Assembly (NCBI GenBank): GCA_022493055.1
Contig: CP092781.1
Span: 2,356,001-2,420,000 of the forward strand
Source: Staphylococcus roterodami
GTDB taxonomy: Bacteria; Bacillota; Bacilli; Staphylococcales; Staphylococcaceae
Length of the DNA: 64,000 nucleotides
Direction: 5' to 3'
Both the position numbers and the translations under genes were made by a program. This document shows, one piece after another, positions 8,168 to 18,566 of the stretch. Numbering within the stretch: the first letter of the stretch is position 1; each line of letters opens with the position of its first letter. Below the pieces are notes generated by a model. That model made no database searches. It was given only the letters and a program-made list of their open reading frames with translations, and was not told where the DNA came from.

Positions 8168-9879
8168 GCTTTAAAATGACTCAAAATCAATATACGAGTT
8201 TATATGGTCCAACTGTAGGAGATTCCATTCGATTAGGTGATACAAACTTGTTTGCACAAATTGAAAAGGATTACGCAGTATATGGTGAAGAAGCTACTTT
8301 CGGTGGTGGTAAATCTATCCGTGACGGTATGGCTCAAAATCCTCGTGTAACACGTGATGATGTTAATGTAGCAGACTTAGTTATTTCTAATGCCGTTATT
8401 ATCGATTACGATAAAGTTGTAAAAGCAGATATAGGTATTAAAAACGGTTATATCTTTGCCATTGGTAATGCCGGCAACCCAGATATAATGGATAATGTCG
8501 ACATTATTATTGGTTCTACTACAGATGTTATTGCAGCAGAAGGTAAAATCGTAACTGCTGGTGGTATAGATACTCACGTTCATTTTATCAACCCTGAACA
8601 AGCAGAAGTTGCACTTGAAAGTGGTATTACAACGCATATTGGCGGCGGTACTGGTGCTTCTGAGGGATCGAAAGCTACTACTGTAACACCTGGTCCTTGG
8701 CATATTCATAGAATGTTAGAAGCTGCAGAAGGTTTACCAATCAATGTTGGCTTTACTGGTAAAGGACAAGCAACTAACCCCACTGCACTTATCGAACAAA
8801 TTAATGCAGGTGCAATTGGTTTAAAAGTACATGAAGACTGGGGTGCAACACCATCAGCTTTAAGCAATGCTTTAGATGTTGCTGATGAATTCGATGTTCA
8901 AATTGCTTTACATGCCGATACTTTAAATGAAGCAGGTTTTATGGAAGATACGATGGCAGCAGTAAAAGACCGCGTACTTCACATGTATCATACTGAAGGT
9001 GCTGGTGGCGGACATGCCCCTGATTTAATTAAATCAGCAGCATTTTCAAATATATTACCTTCATCTACGAATCCAACATTACCATATACGCAAAATACAG
9101 TAGATGAACATTTAGATATGGTTATGATTACTCACCATTTAAATGCTGCTATTCCTGAAGATATTGCATTTGCTGACTCACGTATTCGAAAAGAAACAAT
9201 CGCAGCAGAAGATGTACTTCAAGATATGGGTGTATTTAGTATGATTAGTTCTGATTCACAAGCCATGGGACGTGTAGGTGAAGTGATTACAAGAACATGG
9301 CAAGTGGCACACCGTATGAAAGAACAACGTGGTCCATTAGATGGCGACTTTGAACATAATGATAATAATCGTATTAAACGTTATATTGCTAAATATACAA
9401 TTAACCCAGCCATTACACATGGTATTTCTGAATATGTAGGTTCTATCGAGCCAGGCAAACTTGCTGACATCGTTTTATGGGATCCAATTTTCTTCGGTGT
9501 TAAACCCGAATTGATTGTAAAAGGTGGTTTAATTAATTCAGCCGTTAACGGAGATGCCAATGGTTCTATTCCTACATCTGAACCACAGAAATATCGTAAA
9601 ATGTACGGTCAATATGGTGGTAACATTACTAGCACATCAATGACATTCGTATCTAAAACTGCATATGAAAATGGTATTAACCGTGCATTAAACTTAAAAC
9701 GCATGGTTCGCCCTGTTAAAAATATTAGACAATTATCTAAAGCAGACATGAAAAATAATAGTGCTACCCCTAATTTGGATGTAGATCCGCAAACATATGA
9801 AGTATATGTAGACGGTGAAAAAATTACAAGTCAAGCAGCAACAGAGTTACCATTAACTCAAAGATACTTCTTATTCTAG
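8164..9879 (+). CDS. ureC: Urease alpha (catalytic) subunit
   Basis: The 571-residue nickel-containing catalytic subunit. Metal ligands and catalytic residues line up with Klebsiella urease at a constant offset of four: His138 and His140 (THVHF), carbamylated Lys221 (GLKVHEDWG), His250 ([10 protein letters not shown]), His276 ([11 protein letters not shown]), His324 (ITHHL) and Asp364. The active-site flap cysteine that usually precedes His324 is Thr323 here. The same replacement is known from other staphylococcal ureases and predicts low sensitivity to thiol-blocking agents. It should be fully active once UreDEFG load nickel. Confidence 0.97.
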   Translation: MSFKMTQNQYTSLYGPTVGDSIRLGDTNLFAQIEKDYAVYGEEATFGGGKSIRDGMAQNPRVTRDDVNVADLVISNAVIIDYDKVVKADIGIKNGYIFAIGNAGNPDIMDNVDIIIGSTTDVIAAEGKIVTAGGIDTHVHFINPEQAEVALESGITTHIGGGTGASEGSKATTVTPGPWHIHRMLEAAEGLPINVGFTGKGQATNPTALIEQINAGAIGLKVHEDWGATPSALSNALDVADEFDVQIALHADTLNEAGFMEDTMAAVKDRVLHMYHTEGAGGGHAPDLIKSAAFSNILPSSTNPTLPYTQNTVDEHLDMVMITHHLNAAIPEDIAFADSRIRKETIAAEDVLQDMGVFSMISSDSQAMGRVGEVITRTWQVAHRMKEQRGPLDGDFEHNDNNRIKRYIAKYTINPAITHGISEYVGSIEPGKLADIVLWDPIFFGVKPELIVKGGLINSAVNGDANGSIPTSEPQKYRKMYGQYGGNITSTSMTFVSKTAYENGINRALNLKRMVRPVKNIRQLSKADMKNNSATPNLDVDPQTYEVYVDGEKITSQAATELPLTQRYFLF

Positions 9880-9891
9880 GAGGAACATAAA

Positions 9892-10344
9892 ATGATTATA
9901 GAAGAAATTCAAGGCAATATTGCCAATTTATCAGATTCAGAAAAGCAAAAGCATGTTGAAAAAGTCTATCTTGAAAACTCAGATCTTGTTAAACGTATTC
10001 AAAGAGTCGTTACAGATCATGGTAATGAAATTGGTATCCGTTTAAAACAACCAATCGACTTGCAATACGGAGATATTTTATATGCGGATGATCATAATAT
10101 GATTATTGTTGATGTAAATTCAGAAGATGTCTTAGTCATTCAACCACGAACACTACAAGAAATGGGTGACATTGCACATCAACTAGGAAATCGCCATTTA
10201 CCTGCACAATTTACAGAAACTGAAATGTTAGTACAATACGATTATTTAGTAGAAGATTTATTAAAAAATCTAGGTATTCCATATGTTCATGAAGATCGTA
10301 AAGTTAATAAAGCCTTCAGACATATAGGACATTCTCATGATTGA
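9892..10344 (+). CDS. ureE: Urease accessory protein UreE
   Basis: A 150-residue nickel metallochaperone that delivers Ni2+ to the UreDFG-apourease complex. The N-terminal peptide-binding-like part and the C-terminal metal-binding part ([25 protein letters not shown]) are typical. The C-terminus ends FRHIGHSHD, with only a few histidines rather than the long His-rich tail of enterobacterial UreE, so nickel storage is probably limited. The start is 12 bases after ureC behind AGGAGG. Its end overlaps ureF by 8 bases. Confidence 0.95.
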   Translation: MIIEEIQGNIANLSDSEKQKHVEKVYLENSDLVKRIQRVVTDHGNEIGIRLKQPIDLQYGDILYADDHNMIIVDVNSEDVLVIQPRTLQEMGDIAHQLGNRHLPAQFTETEMLVQYDYLVEDLLKNLGIPYVHEDRKVNKAFRHIGHSHD

Positions 10345-11026
10345 TCATAAGCATTTAAGATTATTTCAGTTCTGTGATTCACAGTTTCCAACAGGCGCAT
10401 TCAGTCATTCGTTTGGTCTTGAAACATATATTCAAAGAAATGTGATTCATGATGATCAAACTTTTATTGCATGGCTAAAAATGTTTTTAACAGAACAACT
10501 CACCTATTCTGATGGTTTAGCAATGCGATTAGTTTATGATGCATTAGAAAATAATGACGCGCAAAAAGTATTAAAAATAGACAAATTATTATTTGTTCAG
10601 AATTTACCTAAAGAAACGCGTGTTGGTTCAAAACAAATGGGTACGCGTATGGTTAAACTTGCATTAGAACTATATGATAGCGAGTGGATAACTTGGTATC
10701 ACCAACAAATGAAAGAGAAACATGCAAAGTTAAACCCAGCAATATGTTTTACAATGTTAGGACACCACTTAGGTGTAGATATTGAAACAATTATTGATTA
10801 TTACTTATATCAAAATGTTTCAAGTTTAACTCAAAATGCTGTACGTGCCATACCACTTGGACAAACTGCTGGTCAGCAAGTGGTTACTCATATGATTCCT
10901 TATATCGAAGCAACGAGAAAACATATTTTCGAATTAAAAGAGTCTGATTTCGGCATGACAGCGCCTGGTTTAGAACTAAATCAAATGGCGCATGAAAACG
11001 TCAATGTTAGAATTTTCATATCATAG
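10337..11026 (+). CDS. ureF: Urease accessory protein UreF
   Basis: A 229-residue all-helical protein that couples UreG GTPase activity to nickel insertion. The N-terminal signature [21 protein letters not shown] and the later PLGQTAGQ are diagnostic. It starts inside the end of ureE, indicating translational coupling. Confidence 0.95.
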   Translation: MIDHKHLRLFQFCDSQFPTGAFSHSFGLETYIQRNVIHDDQTFIAWLKMFLTEQLTYSDGLAMRLVYDALENNDAQKVLKIDKLLFVQNLPKETRVGSKQMGTRMVKLALELYDSEWITWYHQQMKEKHAKLNPAICFTMLGHHLGVDIETIIDYYLYQNVSSLTQNAVRAIPLGQTAGQQVVTHMIPYIEATRKHIFELKESDFGMTAPGLELNQMAHENVNVRIFIS

Positions 11027-11038
11027 GAGGTTATAATT

Positions 11039-11653
11039 GTGGCAAATCCGATTAAAATTGGTATTGGTGGACCTGTTGGCGCAGGTAAAACACAATTAAT
11101 TGAAAAAGTAGTAAGACGTCTTTCAAAAGAAATGAGTATCGGCGTTATTACAAATGATATTTATACTAAAGAAGACGAAAAAATATTAGTTAACACTGGT
11201 GTTTTACCAGAGGATCGTATTATTGGTGTTGAAACAGGTGGTTGTCCTCATACAGCTATTCGTGAAGATGCTTCTATGAACTTCGCAGCAATTGATGAAC
11301 TATTGGAACGTCATGATGACATTGAATTAATCTTCATAGAATCTGGCGGTGATAACTTAGCAGCAACATTCAGCCCTGAGCTTGTTGATTTTTCAATTTA
11401 TATCATCGACGTAGCTCAAGGTGAAAAGATTCCACGTAAAGGTGGACAAGGTATGATTAAATCTGATTTCTTCGTCATTAATAAAACTGATTTAGCACCT
11501 TATGTTGGTGCATCACTTGAACAAATGGCTAAAGATACTAAAGTGTTCCGTGGTAATCGACCATTTGCCTTCACTAACTTAAAAACTGATGAAGGCTTAG
11601 ATGATGTTATTGATTGGATAGAACGCGACACACTGCTTAAAGGACTATCATAA
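11039..11653 (+). CDS. ureG: Urease accessory GTPase UreG
   Basis: A 204-residue SIMIBI-class GTPase that drives nickel delivery. The P-loop GPVGAGKT (residues 11-18), the CPH metal-binding motif in [13 protein letters not shown], the [13 protein letters not shown] block and the guanine-specific NKTD are all visible. It starts with GTG behind AGGAGG, and its stop codon overlaps the ureD start (TAATG). Confidence 0.96.
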   Translation: MANPIKIGIGGPVGAGKTQLIEKVVRRLSKEMSIGVITNDIYTKEDEKILVNTGVLPEDRIIGVETGGCPHTAIREDASMNFAAIDELLERHDDIELIFIESGGDNLAATFSPELVDFSIYIIDVAQGEKIPRKGGQGMIKSDFFVINKTDLAPYVGASLEQMAKDTKVFRGNRPFAFTNLKTDEGLDDVIDWIERDTLLKGLS

Positions 11654-12489
11654 TGGATGAACAACAGTGGACTGGACAACTTGATATAACAGTGTTTTTT
11701 GACGGTAATAGATCCGTATCACGAGATATCTTCTTCGAAAAAGCACTTAAAGTGATACGTCCAGTCTATCTAAATCACTCACCTATTCCTACATTTTATA
11801 TCGTTAACGTAGGCGGTGGTTATTTAGATGGGGATCGCTACCGTATGAATATTAATGTCGAAGATAACGCAAAAGTGACTTTAACGTCGCAAGGTGCTAC
11901 AAAAATATATAAAACGCCTACCGACCATGTTGAACAGTATCAAACATTCACATTAAAAGATGACGCATATATAGAATATGTAGCTGATCCAATTATCGCA
12001 TATGAAAATGCTAAATTTTATCAACACAATACTTTCAACCTTAATAGTTCAAGTTCATTATTTTATACCGATATTTTAACGCCAGGTTATTCAAAAAATG
12101 GTGAGCCTTTTAAATATCGCTATATGCACTTGATTAATGAAATATATGTTGATCATGAACTCGTTACGTATGACAATCTTTTACTAGACCCAAATAAACA
12201 ATCAATTAATGATTTGGGTTATATGGAACACTATTCTCACTATGGCTCAGCTTATTTTATTCATAGCGAAGTGAACCAAAAGTTAATTGACAAAGTATAT
12301 GAAACTATTCAACCTTTAGCTTCTACATTCGATTGTCGCATCGCAATATCTCAATTACCTACACACGGTTTCGCAGTTAGAATTCTAGCACACCGTACCC
12401 AAGTTATTGAGAAATTACTAGGTGCTATTCAAGGTTATATTGCAGAAAACATTTACGATCGCAAACTTGATTTTCTAAGAAAATATTAA
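11653..12489 (+). CDS. ureD: Urease accessory protein UreD
   Basis: A 278-residue chaperone (UreD/UreH) that binds apourease and recruits UreF and UreG. Family blocks include [28 protein letters not shown] and the [15 protein letters not shown] region. It is the last gene of the cluster and is followed within 10 bases by a strong terminator. No nickel permease gene is attached to this operon. Confidence 0.95.
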   Translation: MDEQQWTGQLDITVFFDGNRSVSRDIFFEKALKVIRPVYLNHSPIPTFYIVNVGGGYLDGDRYRMNINVEDNAKVTLTSQGATKIYKTPTDHVEQYQTFTLKDDAYIEYVADPIIAYENAKFYQHNTFNLNSSSSLFYTDILTPGYSKNGEPFKYRYMHLINEIYVDHELVTYDNLLLDPNKQSINDLGYMEHYSHYGSAYFIHSEVNQKLIDKVYETIQPLASTFDCRIAISQLPTHGFAVRILAHRTQVIEKLLGAIQGYIAENIYDRKLDFLRKY

Positions 12490-12497
12490 AATAAAAA

Positions 12498-12558
12498 AAG
12501 ACTAGTGTACCTATTTTCACTCTTACCATTATGAAAAAAGGTATTGCTAGTCTTTAAC
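12498..12558 (+). terminator. Terminator of the urease operon
   Basis: AAGACTAG with an inner TACC pairs with GGTA and CTAGTCTT, followed by TTT. It lies directly after ureD. The 12560-12680 remainder shows no gene. Confidence 0.75.
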
Positions 12559-12680
12559 TTTAATTAAAGCATCTTCAATATTTAAATTTTAAGTTAATGT
12601 TATGTCCCAATGCTGAATAAATGACTTTCGTTTTAATAAATCATTATCGTTCAATGCTATTAAACGCAATTAACCTTGAA

Positions 12681-13028
12681 TTAATTTTTAATGTATTCTT
12701 CTAATTCTGAAATCAATTTTTGAATATTTGCTTTTTGTGTATCTGTAACAAAAACGATTACTGTTCTTTCGTCGTGTAAACTTCTTTTCTTAGATAATAA
12801 TTTTAAATCTTTAAGCTTTTGTAAAGCTTTAGTTAAATAGTAAGGCTTGAACTCTGAACATTTAGCAATCTCTTTAGAAGAGATTTCGTTAGACTCACTT
12901 TTTAAAATATGATTTAAAATATAAATCTCTTCATAGTTCAAATTGTATTTTTTCTTTGTATCTCTGAAAAACTTCTTAACTTGAAATGTTGCGTTGACTA
13001 AATCATTAATGTCATTAATTTTACTCAT
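12681..13028 (-). CDS. sarR: Transcriptional regulator SarR
   Basis: A 115-residue winged-helix DNA-binding protein of the SarA/MarR family. It binds the sarA promoters and modulates the agr and protease network. It begins [18 protein letters not shown], includes the family turn [16 protein letters not shown] and the wing signature [14 protein letters not shown]. The ATG at 13028 is chosen because GAGGAGTGG lies seven bases upstream and because SarR is 115 residues. The open frame continues 13 codons further without a ribosome site. The 13029-13447 gap is very AT-rich and holds the sarR leader and the next terminator. Confidence 0.95.
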   Translation of the reverse strand: MSKINDINDLVNATFQVKKFFRDTKKKYNLNYEEIYILNHILKSESNEISSKEIAKCSEFKPYYLTKALQKLKDLKLLSKKRSLHDERTVIVFVTDTQKANIQKLISELEEYIKN

Positions 13029-13363
13029 TATTAAACCACTCCTCTGATGCACATCTTGTTGTAGCAAGGTTCACATGTATTTATTAAATCGAAACTCTAT
13101 CCAACTATGTTATAAAGTTTATTCTAAACAAATAAGTATAAAAATTCAATATTTTTATTACTAGAATATGGATTTATACATTTATTTCTTATAATAATTT
13201 GACGTTTAAGATATTTTGCCAAATTGAAAATTATTAGTCTGAATATTTTGTATCTTATTTGATATTTAAAGTTTTAAAATTCACTTAAATAGCAACGAGT
13301 TTGATTTGATATTTTTCATATTAAATTGATGACTTGTCCACTAAGTATTTAAAATATAAAAAA

Positions 13364-13434
13364 AGAAGAGCTTTAAATCATAACGCATGCCATTTAATGC
13401 GATGGGTTACGATTCGAACTCTTCATATCAACCT
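13364..13434 (-). terminator. Terminator downstream of the PH-domain-like gene
   Basis: GAAGAG and CTCTTC close a long imperfect stem with inner TTAAATCATAACGCAT and ATGCGATGGGTTACGATTCGAA pairing. A U-rich run follows on the minus strand. Confidence 0.65.
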
Positions 13435-13447
13435 ACATACATTGATA

Positions 13448-13774
13448 CTATACTATCATATGTTGTTTTACATATTCAACAAATGATTCAACATTATCAC
13501 TTTTAATATCATACATAGGTACTTTACCAATATTAAATTTAAAAGTTATTGTCTCTCCATTATAATCTATTGCTTCTACTTCATTATAGCTAATACTTCT
13601 ATAATAAAATTGCCCGTTCATATCTACATTCATAATTAAACGTTCATTGGTAGCAATAAACGCACCTTCAAATTCATTATTTCCATGAACTTGATATTCA
13701 ATTATTCCTAGCACTGAAGGTCCCTTTTTCTCTGTCGGAAATAAATCATTTGGATTCACATTATCTAAAATCAT
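13448..13774 (-). CDS. Small cytosolic protein with a bacterial PH-like domain
   Basis: A 108-residue protein without membrane segments. The pattern FIATNERLIMNVDMNG followed by ISYNEVEAIDYNGETITFKF resembles bacterial pleckstrin-homology (YokE-like) domains, where a TNxRLI strand is followed by a Y.EI-type strand. The function is unknown. The start ATG at 13774 is set by GGGAGGG five bases upstream; an in-frame extension of 18 codons is not supported. It lies 66 bases downstream of sarY on the same strand and may share its transcript. Confidence 0.75.
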   Translation of the reverse strand: MILDNVNPNDLFPTEKKGPSVLGIIEYQVHGNNEFEGAFIATNERLIMNVDMNGQFYYRSISYNEVEAIDYNGETITFKFNIGKVPMYDIKSDNVESFVEYVKQHMIV

Positions 13775-13840
13775 ATTATCCCTCCCATATAAATCTACGA
13801 ACTTTGCCTCGTTTACCAATAGATACAAAAAGGTCTAACA

Positions 13841-14578
13841 CTATTTTTCCTTGTCTTGTATTCCCTTTTCGAGATAATTATAACATGCATGAATAAGCTT
13901 AGTGACTTTAGAAAACTGTTCTCGTTTAATTAATATAATGACTTGCCTTTCATCTAATTCGCAACGTTCTTTTTGAACCAATTGTTTTATGATTAAATTT
14001 TTTAAAATTGGGCTAATGCTAAAAATTGGATGATGAAATTCTCCTTGTAATTCTTTAACTGTTAATTGACCCTGATGCAAGTATAATATCCCTAAGACAT
14101 ACAACTCTTCTAATGTTAATTGGCATATGTTCAGATAACACTTTAACCTCTCTAACAAATCCTTGCATCTTAATAAATAATTGACATAATCACTAGTTGT
14201 TTGAAGTGTATATTGAGCAAAATAGCGTTCAATATAATCATTAACTTCATTATTCATATATTCTATTTTGTTCATATGATTTTTATTTAAAGAAATCTTT
14301 AATTTACGCTGATCTCGTTGATCTCTTTGTTTAGATAGCCATTGATGGTTATTTAAATAACTTAACATTTGAAATAAAGCTATTTTAGATTGAATTTCAT
14401 TCAATTTCAACAAGTAATCAATTGAAGGTATTTTTGATTTAAGTCCATCAGATTTGACTAACAGATTAAGCAATTTCACTTGAGTTAATGTAAGATGAAA
14501 TGAATACTTCAGCATGTCATTAATGACTTTTAACATTAGTATATGTGCAGTTAAACGTTTAACTTTAAATTTAGACAT
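13841..14578 (-). CDS. sarY: Two-domain Sar family regulator, SarY
   Basis: A 245-residue protein made of two SarA-like winged-helix halves. The first half has LTLTQVKLLNLL and the basic wing QRDQRKLKISL. The second has LTLEELYVLGILYLH and the wing CELDERQVIILI. That double layout is shared with SarS and SarU, and the position between sarR and ssaA fits SarY. The ATG at 14578 has GAGAGG eight bases upstream. The gene starts 25 bases after the AraC-type gene ends, so the two regulators are probably one transcript. Targets are not evident. Confidence 0.8.
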   Translation of the reverse strand: MSKFKVKRLTAHILMLKVINDMLKYSFHLTLTQVKLLNLLVKSDGLKSKIPSIDYLLKLNEIQSKIALFQMLSYLNNHQWLSKQRDQRDQRKLKISLNKNHMNKIEYMNNEVNDYIERYFAQYTLQTTSDYVNYLLRCKDLLERLKCYLNICQLTLEELYVLGILYLHQGQLTVKELQGEFHHPIFSISPILKNLIIKQLVQKERCELDERQVIILIKREQFSKVTKLIHACYNYLEKGIQDKEK

Positions 14579-14603
14579 TTTTAAAACCTCTCTTAAACCA
14601 TGC

Positions 14604-16562
14604 CTATATCTCAAGATGATATTTCAAATGAACAATACTATTGCTTGAGACCATTAATGAATGGTCATAAATATTTTTTTCTATAAAATTAGCTTTCCAA
14701 AACTTGTGCTGTTGCATAATATCATTCACAAATACACCATTCTCGGAAGTATGCTTATCTTTATCTATACTCAAAACAATCTGCTTAGTTTCAGCATGGC
14801 TAAATTGTTTAAGCCCCCTACAAGTTATACGTGCAGAGCCTGATTTCTCATTTAACAATGCGACAGGGAAACAAATGACACACTGAATTTCATGTTTAAA
14901 TTTCGTTACAATCATCGTGTCATTTTGATAAATAACCACCCCTCGTAATTGATTTAGTATATTAATGATAAATATTAGAATAGATAACTTTGTCAAACTA
15001 ATCTCGTTGATTACTTCATAAACCATAGACATTTGTATACAAAGACCATTGTAATTTGAATAATTCGCCATAAGTTGAGACATCAATCTTATATCCGATA
15101 AAGTTATAATTTCTTTTGAATATGTGTTTCTATTAATAACATCCAAATCACAAATCAACTTTGAACTAGATACCGATATTTGCTCCAATTGGGCTAGAGT
15201 TACGACAAATCGATCTATTAAGAAATCAATTGCGACATCATATTGTGTATCAACTTCATTTTGATCAAGAATATATATCAACTCAAATTCTTGAATATAA
15301 TTGCTAATTAACCTTTTAACTTTTTGTATAGCTCTCACTTTCAAATCATAAATTAGAAATGCAATTTTTGATTTATTTCTTTCAAATGTCATATTAAAAA
15401 TAGTTGCTACAAGTATTTCTAATCTGGCTCTTTCTGAACTCGTTAACAACTCATTATATTCGTGTTTAATTTTAAAAACGACATTGACACTATAATTTAT
15501 AAATTTTTGTAATAATAATTTGATTTGTTCAGTTGATAATTCATCTTTTGAAACATCAACAGTTAAGATAATATACAAATTTTCAGGATTAACTCTTAAT
15601 CTTAGAATCATTTGTTCAATCATATAATAATCAATCCAATAAAAACTATTTCCTTTAATATAGATGTTTTTAGGCTCATAATTTTTAGGATTATCAATCG
15701 TTTCCCATGGTACCTGTATCTCTTTTACTTTAGTCATACCATTTATAGATTCATCAATTAATTTAATTATGCTTTCATCAATATCAACTATTTGGGATTG
15801 GTTAATTGAATGAGATGTTGGTCTATATGTTTTCCTAATTAATTTTGGAGTGTCACCATATGTTTCTTTAAAGAGGTGTATAAAACGAGAGTAGTGATTA
15901 AAACCATGATTACTGGCTATTTCTTCTATTGGCTTCATTGAAGTTAATATATCTATTAGACAATGCTCAAGTCTAATATGATTTAAATATTGAACAAAAT
16001 TACTGTAAGGTGTCACTTTAAACATTTCACTTAAAGCTTTACTTGTAATATTTACATGATTTATAACATCTTTTCTATTAATCTTTTTATGATGATTATG
16101 CGTTAAATACTCATGGACTTCCTCAGCTACTAAATGATGCCTGTCATCATTTGTATTGAGTGACATTAATTCAACACACATATAACTAATAAGTTTATCA
16201 TTCGTTATGTTTGCTTGCTGTTCAACTTGGTTATGAATTAAATACTTTAGCAAAATTCTAAAAGTGCTTCCAATATCATTTGATAATACTTGACCGCTAA
16301 CCATGCAATTCGAATTCATAAATCTTAAATATGTCTTTGCACTAATTTCAACAACACAACAAACACTTTCTTCATGACTTTCAATCTGATATAAATCATT
16401 CAGCATTATAATGGTAACATCGTTTGCTCTAACTTCATAACGTTGTAAATTTATAGTAATCAAACCTGAGCCCTGTAACCAATATACAATTTTTAAATTT
16501 GCTTCTTTTGCATTACCCACTTTCATATTCTTAAAAATATGTAGTGAAAAATTATCTGTCAT
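14604..16562 (-). CDS. Large AraC family transcriptional regulator
   Basis: A 652-residue regulator with a central AraC-type DNA-binding domain at about 146-245 (two helix-turn-helix motifs, the second GFNHYSRFIHLFKETYGDTP). The N-terminal 130 residues look like a cupin-type sensor. The 400-residue C-terminal extension resembles that of the staphylococcal regulators Rsp and Rbf, and this gene belongs to that group. It is not assigned as Rsp, which lies elsewhere in sequenced strains. The start ATG has GAGG seven bases upstream. It is transcribed toward sarY with a 25-base gap. The ligand and targets are unknown. Confidence 0.85.
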   Translation of the reverse strand: MTDNFSLHIFKNMKVGNAKEANLKIVYWLQGSGLITINLQRYEVRANDVTIIMLNDLYQIESHEESVCCVVEISAKTYLRFMNSNCMVSGQVLSNDIGSTFRILLKYLIHNQVEQQANITNDKLISYMCVELMSLNTNDDRHHLVAEEVHEYLTHNHHKKINRKDVINHVNITSKALSEMFKVTPYSNFVQYLNHIRLEHCLIDILTSMKPIEEIASNHGFNHYSRFIHLFKETYGDTPKLIRKTYRPTSHSINQSQIVDIDESIIKLIDESINGMTKVKEIQVPWETIDNPKNYEPKNIYIKGNSFYWIDYYMIEQMILRLRVNPENLYIILTVDVSKDELSTEQIKLLLQKFINYSVNVVFKIKHEYNELLTSSERARLEILVATIFNMTFERNKSKIAFLIYDLKVRAIQKVKRLISNYIQEFELIYILDQNEVDTQYDVAIDFLIDRFVVTLAQLEQISVSSSKLICDLDVINRNTYSKEIITLSDIRLMSQLMANYSNYNGLCIQMSMVYEVINEISLTKLSILIFIINILNQLRGVVIYQNDTMIVTKFKHEIQCVICFPVALLNEKSGSARITCRGLKQFSHAETKQIVLSIDKDKHTSENGVFVNDIMQQHKFWKANFIEKNIYDHSLMVSSNSIVHLKYHLEI

Positions 16563-17017
16563 CTTACATCCTCACATATACAAATATATTGATTTACCCC
16601 TTTTATCTTTATCAAATCAATTGTCAACATCTAATATTCACTAACAATTATATCTCCACAAGGTTATTAGCAGTAACAAAACATACATCAATTATATCAA
16701 ATAACACTTTTATTAAAACATTTTTTTATGCTAAAATAGGATATTTTATCCATAATATATACATTTTCATCCAAATCACAAAGCTTTTGATATAACTAAA
16801 AACTTGATCATTCGTGTCATATTTTTATGCATTTTCTGATTAAAAGTCCATCATTATGCAAAAAATATACGTTTTGAATTTTCAGTAATATTACATTTAT
16901 GTAACACAATTATTTTCGCAACATTCTGTTATTATAAAGAATGCCGTAGTTATAAGTTTTGCAAAATGCAATTTCTTATACTTTTACAATTCTATTGTGT
17001 CAAGATATTAGCAAAAA

Positions 17018-17034
17018 ATTACAAAACGTTAACA
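17018..17034 (-). promoter_or_regulatory. WalR-type binding site upstream of ssaA
   Basis: The minus strand reads TGTTAA-CGTTT-TGTAAT, matching the WalR consensus TGTWAH-N5-TGTWAH on both half-sites. It lies 137 bases ahead of the ssaA start and just upstream of an extended -10 element (TGTTATAGT, 17058-17066). The rest of the 16563-17170 gap is AT-rich and shows no gene. Confidence 0.8.
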
Positions 17035-17170
17035 AAGCACACAAGGACGCTATTTTCTGTTATAGTCTTTCTTGTCGTTTAATAACGAGAGATAACTTTT
17101 TAAATTAATTTGTCACACGGACAGTACGAAAATATTTTAGTTTTAAAATTTTTAGGAGGATATTTTTACA

Positions 17171-17986
17171 ATGAAGAAAATCGCTACAGCTACTATCGCA
17201 ACTGCAGGATTCGCTACAATCGCAATTGCATCAGGAAATCAAGCTCATGCTTCTGAGCAAGATAACTATGGTTATAATCCAAATGATCCAACATCATACA
17301 GCTATACTTATACTATTGATGCACAAGGTAACTACCATTACACATGGAAAGGTAACTGGCATCCAAGTCAATTAAATCAAAATAATGGCTACTACAGCTA
17401 TTACTACAACAATGGTTACAATAACTATAGCTACAATAATTACAACAATTACAATAGTTATAGCTACAATAACTACAATCGTTACAATAACTATTCAAAT
17501 AGCTATCAATCATATAACTATAACAACTACAATAGTTACAATACAAACAGCTACCGTACTGGTGGTTTAGGTGCTAGCTACAGCACTTCAAGCAACAACG
17601 TTCAAGTAACTACTACAATGGCTCCATCATCAAATGGCCGTTCAATCTCAAGTGGTTATACTTCAGGACGTAATTTATACACTACTGGTCAATGTACATA
17701 CTACGTATTTGATCGTGTAGGCGGTAAAATTGGTTCAACATGGGGCAATGCAAGTAACTGGGCTAATGCAGCTGCAAGAGCTGGTTACACAGTAAACAAC
17801 ACGCCAAAAGCTGGTGCAATCATGCAAACAACTCAAGGTGCATACGGTCACGTTGCATATGTTGAAAGTGTAAACAGCAATGGTTCAGTAAGAGTTTCAG
17901 AAATGAACTATGGTTATGGTCCAGGTGTTGTAACTTCACGTACAATCTCAGCTAGCCAAGCTTCATCATACAACTTCATTCACTAA
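17171..17986 (+). CDS. ssaA: Secretory antigen SsaA, CHAP-domain peptidoglycan hydrolase
   Basis: A 271-residue secreted cell-wall amidase or endopeptidase. The signal peptide is residues 1-27 (AHA then SE). An extreme Tyr-Asn-Ser rich region follows (about 73-128). A C-terminal CHAP domain has the catalytic pair Cys175 ([10 protein letters not shown]) and His227 (AYGHVAYVE). There is no LysM motif, so wall targeting may rely on the Tyr-Asn region. RBS AGGAGG lies 11 bases upstream. Regulation by WalKR is supported by the site at 17018-17034. Its CHAP domain is closely similar to that of the gene at 22047. Confidence 0.95.
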   Translation: MKKIATATIATAGFATIAIASGNQAHASEQDNYGYNPNDPTSYSYTYTIDAQGNYHYTWKGNWHPSQLNQNNGYYSYYYNNGYNNYSYNNYNNYNSYSYNNYNRYNNYSNSYQSYNYNNYNSYNTNSYRTGGLGASYSTSSNNVQVTTTMAPSSNGRSISSGYTSGRNLYTTGQCTYYVFDRVGGKIGSTWGNASNWANAAARAGYTVNNTPKAGAIMQTTQGAYGHVAYVESVNSNGSVRVSEMNYGYGPGVVTSRTISASQASSYNFIH

Positions 17987-18006
17987 TTTGTGATGAACGT
18001 ATTATA

Positions 18007-18043
18007 ATCCAACAAGATTTCAATCATCTTGTTGGATTTTTTT
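18007..18043 (+). terminator. Terminator of ssaA
   Basis: A perfect 12-bp stem, ATCCAACAAGAT with ATCTTGTTGGAT, around a 7-base loop and followed by seven T. Confidence 0.9.
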
Positions 18044-18205
18044 GGTTCTATAATACTTCGGACTGATGGAAATGCTGAAAATGTTTCTTTTACTTTTCTT
18101 CTGACCGATTTTTTGTGTTCTTCATCTTTTATGGTGGGAAGGTAAAACTTCCTGCTTTTTTTAATACACAAAAAGCGCAATTGCCTCTATAATAAGTGAC
18201 GGAAC
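18044..18205. other. Non-coding segment of unexplained composition
   Basis: This part of the 18044-18571 gap has no supported gene but is less AT-rich and more structured in appearance than its surroundings. A 65-codon open frame on the minus strand (17983-18180) lacks a ribosome site and runs through the ssaA terminator, so it is not called. It may be a decayed repeat or element fragment. The remaining 18256-18571 shows nothing I can name. Confidence 0.35.
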
Positions 18206-18255
18206 AAAAAAAGAATGATGAAAAGTTATATAAAACTTAACGTCATTCCTTTTTA
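18206..18255. terminator. Hairpin with A-run and T-run flanks
   Basis: AAAAAGAATGA with inner AAAAGTT pairs with AAACTT and TCATTCCTTTTT. It could serve either strand. It lies 317 bases past the NhaC-type gene. Confidence 0.5.
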
Positions 18256-18566
18256 TTAGATTAAAGCTATAAAACAACATACAGCCATTGACATACCTCA
18301 CCTAACAGATATGCCAACTTGGCTATACATTGATACATTTTCAGTTAAAGTACTAACAATAATACTTTCTTTCAAATTCTCAATTACCTTTGCCATTTTA
18401 AAATGACCATAAACTTACAATACATTTATCAACATGTTCCGCTACAAAACACATTAATAATATGTAAAGAGGATATTTCTTCAAGTTAAAACCTTCTCAA
18501 AATATAACCGCTACAATTATAAATAAGATTAATGTTTCAACATATTATATATATTCCACAATCACA

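Noticed and set aside
14604-16562. Assignment as Rsp
   Set aside because: Same architecture, but Rsp is longer and located elsewhere in known strains.
17983-18180. A 65-codon open frame on the minus strand after ssaA
   Set aside because: It has no ribosome site, runs through the ssaA terminator and shows no recognisable protein family.
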